Shown here in pieces: positions 60,363 to 64,000 of a DNA stretch of 64,000 bases. A program made the position numbers and the translations under genes. The notes below the pieces were generated by a model. It made no database searches. It saw nothing but the letters and a program-made list of their open reading frames with translations, and was not told the origin of the DNA. Source of the stretch: Psychrobacillus sp048572895 (GTDB taxonomy: Bacteria > Bacillota > Bacilli > Bacillales_A > Planococcaceae); contig NZ_CP183878.1 in assembly GCF_048572895.1 (NCBI RefSeq), positions 3,720,001 through 3,784,000 of the forward strand, in the 5' to 3' direction. Numbering within the stretch: the first letter of the stretch is position 1; each line of letters begins with the position of its first letter.

Positions 60363-61691
60363 CTATCCTGTAAATACTTGATCATACGGGTAACGATAAT
60401 GAACCTTTTTTGGTTTCATGAGTATAAAAAACAAAGTTAAAGGACCAATTCGTCCGATAAACATTACCATACATAAAAGTACTTCACCTATATCACTAAT
60501 TTGTGCCGTGATTCCCATTGATAGCCCAACAGTCCCGAAAGCTGATACAACTTCAAAGGCCAAAGGTAAAAAAGGGATCTTTTCAGTAATAGTTAATAGA
60601 AATACAAAGAAAAAGACTATGAATAAACTAATCGTTGATATCGCTAGAGAACGTATTACCGTCTCAAGACGGATAGATCTTCCAAATAATTCTGGTTCAC
60701 TACGCTTACGTAAAAAAGAAACTGTTGCTAAAACTAATACCATAAACGTAGTTAGCTTAATTCCAGATGCTGTCGATGCACTGCCTGCTCCGATAAACAT
60801 TAAAACCATCGTACCAAGAATAGTAGGATCTTCCATATCACCATAATTTAATGTATTAAACCCTGCAGTACGAGGGGTCACACCTTGGAAGTAGGATACC
60901 ATTAATTTATCTTGTAATGGCATAGAGCCAATTGTTGCTGGATTATTATATTCCAGTACGAAAACGAAGGCGATAGCTATAACATTGATAAGTATAGTTC
61001 CGACAACCATCATTTTTGTGTGAAGGGACCATTGCTTAAATGACTTTTTCTGTTGAATATCAACTACTACGGTAAATCCGATTCCACCAATTATAAATAA
61101 TAACGATAATACGATATTCACAATAGGGTCATGTGCAAAGCCAATCAGATTATCAGGGAATAAAGCAAAACCAGCATTATTAAATGCAGAAATTACATGA
61201 AAGACACTTAAATATAGCCCTTCCTTAAATCCAAAAGTCGGTATCCAGTGAATAGCCAAAACGGTTGCTGCAAACAGTTGTACCGATAGAACAAATGTTA
61301 ATATTAGCTTCACTAGCTTTATAATGCCGCCTACTGAGTTTTGATTGAATGACTCTTGTATATAAATACGGTTTTGTAGACCAATTCTCTTCTTTAAGAG
61401 AATAAGTATAGCTACTGCAAACGTCATTAAACCAATACCACCACATTGAATAAGAATCATTAGTACAACTTCCCCAAATATAGTCAATGTTGTACCAGGG
61501 TCAAATACACTAAGTCCTGTCACTGTTGTTGCCGAAGTAACCACGAATAATGCATCTACCCATGATACGTGAGTGGTAGTCGCAATAGGTAATTTTAACA
61601 AAATGGTCCCCACAAATATTAAAAACAAAAAACTCCCAGCAATAATAACAGGTGGTGAAATAGTTCTTCTTTTCTTTTTAATAGTTTGCAT
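60363..61691 (-). CDS. KtrB/TrkH-type potassium uptake channel subunit
   Basis: A 442-residue protein of four M1-P-M2 repeats typical of KtrB/TrkH. Filter glycines appear in TTVTGLSVFDPGTT, HVISAFNNAGFALFP, QGVTPRTAGFNTLN and FEVVSAFGTVGLSMG. It conducts K+ (Na+-driven) when gated by a KtrA/KtrC-type RCK subunit, not encoded here. The upstream c-di-AMP riboswitch is the known control for ktr genes: high c-di-AMP shuts off K+ uptake. GGAAGTG site before ATG. Confidence 0.93.
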   Translation of the reverse strand: MQTIKKKRRTISPPVIIAGSFLFLIFVGTILLKLPIATTTHVSWVDALFVVTSATTVTGLSVFDPGTTLTIFGEVVLMILIQCGGIGLMTFAVAILILLKKRIGLQNRIYIQESFNQNSVGGIIKLVKLILTFVLSVQLFAATVLAIHWIPTFGFKEGLYLSVFHVISAFNNAGFALFPDNLIGFAHDPIVNIVLSLLFIIGGIGFTVVVDIQQKKSFKQWSLHTKMMVVGTILINVIAIAFVFVLEYNNPATIGSMPLQDKLMVSYFQGVTPRTAGFNTLNYGDMEDPTILGTMVLMFIGAGSASTASGIKLTTFMVLVLATVSFLRKRSEPELFGRSIRLETVIRSLAISTISLFIVFFFVFLLTITEKIPFLPLAFEVVSAFGTVGLSMGITAQISDIGEVLLCMVMFIGRIGPLTLFFILMKPKKVHYRYPYDQVFTG

Positions 61692-61780
61692 ATGAACACT
61701 TCCTAGAACCAGATTTGAAAAACCTTATTTCTGAAAAAAAGCTGAAAACCAGATCTAGTTGCTCATTTCAATGGAACGAC

Positions 61781-61990
61781 AAAAAACCCACAAGGCATAG
61801 GTAATAGCCTAGTGGGCATGGAATCATTCTCACTAGCTCCAATTCCTCTCTCACAACTTACGTGAGTTAGCTGTCGGATTAGGGCAAAAGAGTAGCCCTC
61901 CCTACAATCGTAGGATTCACCCCATGCGGCTTGGTAGCCACGAATGGTTCCCCCGTTCCAAATGGATTTAGCGATTTCGAAATATGAAAC
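61781..61990 (-). promoter_or_regulatory. c-di-AMP (ydaO/yuaA) riboswitch with terminator
   Basis: The minus strand carries ydaO-type conserved segments in order: CGCTAAATCC, GGAACGGGGGAACCA, TGGGGTGAATCC, GGCTACTCTTTTGCCC and TAATCCGACAGCTAACT. A terminator (CCCACAAGGC-loop-GCCTAGTGGG region, 61787-61816) with TTTTTT follows. Binding of c-di-AMP should terminate transcription before ktrB. Confidence 0.93.
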
Positions 61991-61998
61991 TGAAAGTA

Positions 61999-62027
61999 AT
62001 AATACTCCGAAGTATCGATCTTGTAAA
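61999..62027 (-). promoter_or_regulatory. Promoter of the ydaO riboswitch-ktrB transcript
   Basis: On the minus strand TTTACA and TATTAT are separated by 17 bp, about 10 nt before the first conserved riboswitch bases. The 150 bp upstream, to the truncated LysE gene, hold no other feature I can support. Confidence 0.6.
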
Positions 62028-62182
62028 CAAAAATTTTAAAAGTTCTAATAGATATATATAACCTAGATATATATAATGATCAGACAGATGAATTTTTTCA
62101 AATAAATGAACCATTTAGATTGACTTATTTTGTATGATTCCTATCCATACGGCAAAATATAACCTGATTTTTATATCTTTTT

Positions 62183-62548
62183 TTAAGCGCTCTGCAGGAA
62201 GGACACAGAAAGTGCAAAAACAATTTGTTTCTTCAAAGGTAACGCTTCTTTTCCTGATATGTTCATTGCTTTAGAAGACCAAATCACTTTTCCCATATAT
62301 AAAAGAAATAGAATTCCTGCAACTAACAAAATAATGCTTAGCCACTCAAATTGCAAAACGATTAATGATAATCCTAAAATGGCGAGTATGATTAAAACTG
62401 TGTCACAAATTGCTGCGGTTACCACAGCAGGGAGTGCTCTAAGCAGACTTGGTTGAGTGACACCTTGTGTAAAGACAAATATATTTTGTACACCTAAAGG
62501 CAATATAAGCCCAAATGCCAAGAGAACACCATGAATGATTGGTTCCAT
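62183..62548 (-). pseudogene. Truncated LysE-family amino-acid exporter
   Basis: The start is clean (AAGGAG then ATG at 62548) and the protein reads like LysE/ArgO for 110 residues (GVLLAFGLILPLGVQNIFVFTQG, then AAICDTVLIILAILGL), but ends after SVSFLQSA where full members continue with an NPH- motif and three more helices to ~205 residues. The following bases contain no remnant of the missing part. Loss of half the helices should abolish export. Confidence 0.7.
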
Positions 62549-62664
62549 CTTTAAAACTCCTTTCTTCTCTATCATACCTATTATATAAATATAGAAAAGG
62601 TCCAATTGGATGGCCAAATTTCCATCCAATGGGTGGGGTTTATATTTGCCTCTAAAGAAAAGGG

Positions 62665-62693
62665 TTGACCTATAGGTGTTATCATACTATAAT
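62665..62693 (+). promoter_or_regulatory. Promoter of the NSS-transporter T-box transcript
   Basis: TTGACC and TATAAT are separated by 17 bp, placing the start of transcription just ahead of the T-box leader. Confidence 0.75.
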
Positions 62694-62704
62694 TTCGTTT
62701 ATTA

Positions 62705-62966
62705 TTATTTATATTAATTGAGCGACGAAAAGAGCTTTATTAAGCCGGTCTCCCTGTTAGTAGAGAATCAGTGGTTGGTGAAAACTGATACAAAGACTAG
62801 GTGAATTTCATTCTTGGAGCTTTTTTTATACTACTATTTAAGCACGTAGTATAAAACGGATTAAACCGTTATTTTACCAAGTGGGAAACTAGATTTGTTT
62901 CCAATTAGGGTGGTACCGCGTGAATAGCCACGTCCCTATCGTAAAAGATAGAGACGTGGCTTTTTT
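62705..62966 (+). promoter_or_regulatory. T-box riboswitch upstream of an NSS transporter
   Basis: The T-box sequence AGGGTGGTACCGCG lies at 62907-62920, followed by a 14-bp terminator stem (62927-62940 with 62947-62960) and TTTTTT. Upstream is a Stem I-like region with AGAGAATCAGTGG and GGTGAAAAC. The specifier codon could not be assigned by eye, so the sensed tRNA is open. The transporter downstream should be induced when that amino acid runs short. Confidence 0.88.
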
Positions 62967-63019
62967 GTCTTTTAACAATGGATTAGAAGGCGTAATAAAA
63001 ATGGATTGGACTGGTAAGT

Positions 63020-64000
63020 TTGCAAACAAAAGAGCAATGGTCATCAAAGATTGGTTTTATATTATCTGCTGCAGGATCAGCTATTGGAGTAGGTGCAATA
63101 TGGAAGCTCCCTTACGTTACAGGTATAAGCGGAGGAGGCGCGTTCTTTCTTCTTTTTATATTATTTTCTTTGTTTATGGGCTTTCCGTTATTATTAGCAG
63201 AGTTTGTTATTGGTAGAAGCACGCAAAAAGAAGCAATTAGTGCATATCGTAGTCTTGCTCCTAATACTAATTGGCATTGGATTGGGAAGTTAGGGGTATT
63301 CACTTGTTTTCTTTTATTGTCTTTTTATAGTGTAATTGGTGGCTGGATTGTCATATATATTACAAAAGGTCTGTTTGGAGGAATAATTACTGAAGGTGCA
63401 GATTATGGATCTGTGTTTAACATAACGATTGGAAACCCACTTTTGGTTATTATTGCTCAATTTGTATTCTTAGCTATTACAGTTCTAGTGGTAGCTAAGG
63501 GAATTCAAAATGGAATTGAAAAAGTAAATAAAGTTTTGATGCCCGCTTTATTTGGACTATTTATTGTTCTAATCATTCGCTCCCTAACACTTGATAACGC
63601 TATGGAGGGTGTGAAATTCTTTTTAGCACCCGACTTCTCGAATATCACATCTGAAAGCATCCTATTTGCAATGGGCCAAGCCTTTTTCTCTTTAAGTGTT
63701 GGTGTGTCAGTAATGGTTACTTATAGTTCGTATCTCTCTAAAAAAGAAAATTTAATACAACCTGCTATTTCCATTGTTTCAATGAATTTATTGATTGCTT
63801 TATTGGCAGGATTAGCAATCTTCCCAGCTGTATTTTCACTAGGCTTAGAACCAGCTGAAGGACCAGGTTTACTGTTTGTTGTATTGCCTGCTGTATTTGA
63901 TCAAATTGTTTTTGGAGAAGTTTTCTTAATAGGTTTTTTAGCATTATTTTTATTTGCTACATTAACTTCCGCCTTTTCGATGTTAGAAATAATTGTGGCG
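63020..64000 (+). CDS. Sodium-dependent amino-acid transporter, NSS/SNF family (3' end outside window)
   Basis: The frame reads KEQWSSKIGFILSAAGSAIGVGAIWKLPYVTGISGGGAFF and continues as a LeuT-like protein: TM1 Na+-site region AAGSAIGVG, MGFPLLLAEFVIGR, and later FSLSVGVSVMVTYSSYLSK. About 327 residues are in the window and the C-terminus is missing. The in-frame start is a TTG with a poor ribosome site; an ATG at 63001 has a better one (AGAAGG) but is out of frame by one base. T-box control suggests uptake of the amino acid sensed. Confidence 0.82.
   Translation, partial: MQTKEQWSSKIGFILSAAGSAIGVGAIWKLPYVTGISGGGAFFLLFILFSLFMGFPLLLAEFVIGRSTQKEAISAYRSLAPNTNWHWIGKLGVFTCFLLLSFYSVIGGWIVIYITKGLFGGIITEGADYGSVFNITIGNPLLVIIAQFVFLAITVLVVAKGIQNGIEKVNKVLMPALFGLFIVLIIRSLTLDNAMEGVKFFLAPDFSNITSESILFAMGQAFFSLSVGVSVMVTYSSYLSKKENLIQPAISIVSMNLLIALLAGLAIFPAVFSLGLEPAEGPGLLFVVLPAVFDQIVFGEVFLIGFLALFLFATLTSAFSMLEIIVA

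Noticed and set aside
62920..63216. 98-residue ORF starting inside the T-box
   Set aside because: It spans the T-box terminator and runs out of frame with the NSS transporter, so it is a shadow reading.

Overview
The window reads as a chromosomal segment of a low-GC, endospore-forming Bacillales bacterium. Family-level affinity is inferred to be near Planococcaceae (Psychrobacillus or Lysinibacillus type). Supports are AT-rich sequence, strong AGGAGG-type ribosome binding sites, frequent TTG/GTG starts, T-box, SAM-I and c-di-AMP leaders, a GerW/YtfJ-like sporulation protein, DUF4183 proteins and many B. subtilis-type families. I saw no prophage, complete insertion sequence, CRISPR array, tRNA or rRNA.

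Layout. 1-9.5 kb: the 3' part of an ABC-F protein, small membrane and lipoprotein genes, a YeeN/YebC regulator, a large polytopic membrane protein, Nudix, AraC, VanZ and GerW-like genes. 9.5-18 kb: a membrane-tethered acetyltransferase, a minimal threonyl-tRNA synthetase behind two tandem T-box leaders, a CoA-disulfide-reductase-like flavoprotein, a large catalase, and a SAM-I riboswitch driving an acyl-CoA-dehydrogenase-like gene whose neighbouring ABC transporter locus has collapsed into one deleted, frameshifted relic. 18-29 kb: fabI with a FapR-like box, a two-gene GMC dehydrogenase operon, an aminotransferase, MATE and EamA transporters, a glutathione peroxidase and a GGDEF fragment. 29.4-36.6 kb: a divergent cluster of nucleotide-sugar enzymes, a glycosyltransferase, DUF4183 proteins, a DUF1796 protein and a repeat protein, probably for decorating the spore or cell surface. 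36.6-44.3 kb: EamA, a CorA-like protein, an Asn-rich miniprotein, a ctaG/DUF2243 group, a predicted DNA-binding protein whose body is a degenerate F1-ATPase beta subunit, and an ECF sigma factor paired with a ClpP paralogue. 44.3-51 kb: a tightly overlapping acetyltransferase/TPR set, an acetyltransferase with an apparent translational attenuator, a two-helix channel-like protein with an abnormal filter, and a cytosolic metal-receptor protein. 51-64 kb: pyruvate oxidase, azoreductase, MFS transporters, Crp/Fnr and HxlR regulators, an LLM flavoenzyme, KtrB-type potassium uptake under a c-di-AMP riboswitch, a truncated LysE gene, and a T-box-controlled NSS amino-acid transporter running off the end.

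The strongest candidate for something undescribed is the HTH to F1-beta-like fusion near 42 kb: it keeps the fold signatures of AtpD but has lost the P-loop lysine and the catalytic glutamate, and a group of TTACT/AGTAA half-sites lies just upstream of it. Secondary leads are the editing-domain-less ThrRS with duplicated T-boxes, the leader-peptide attenuator at 48.1 kb, two 21-nt-period repeat arrays at 55.9 and 57.7 kb, the surface-glycosylation cluster, and the SAM-riboswitch locus with its deletion scar.

All family names are from motif recognition by eye. No database search was run, and starts were chosen from ribosome binding sites and overlaps.
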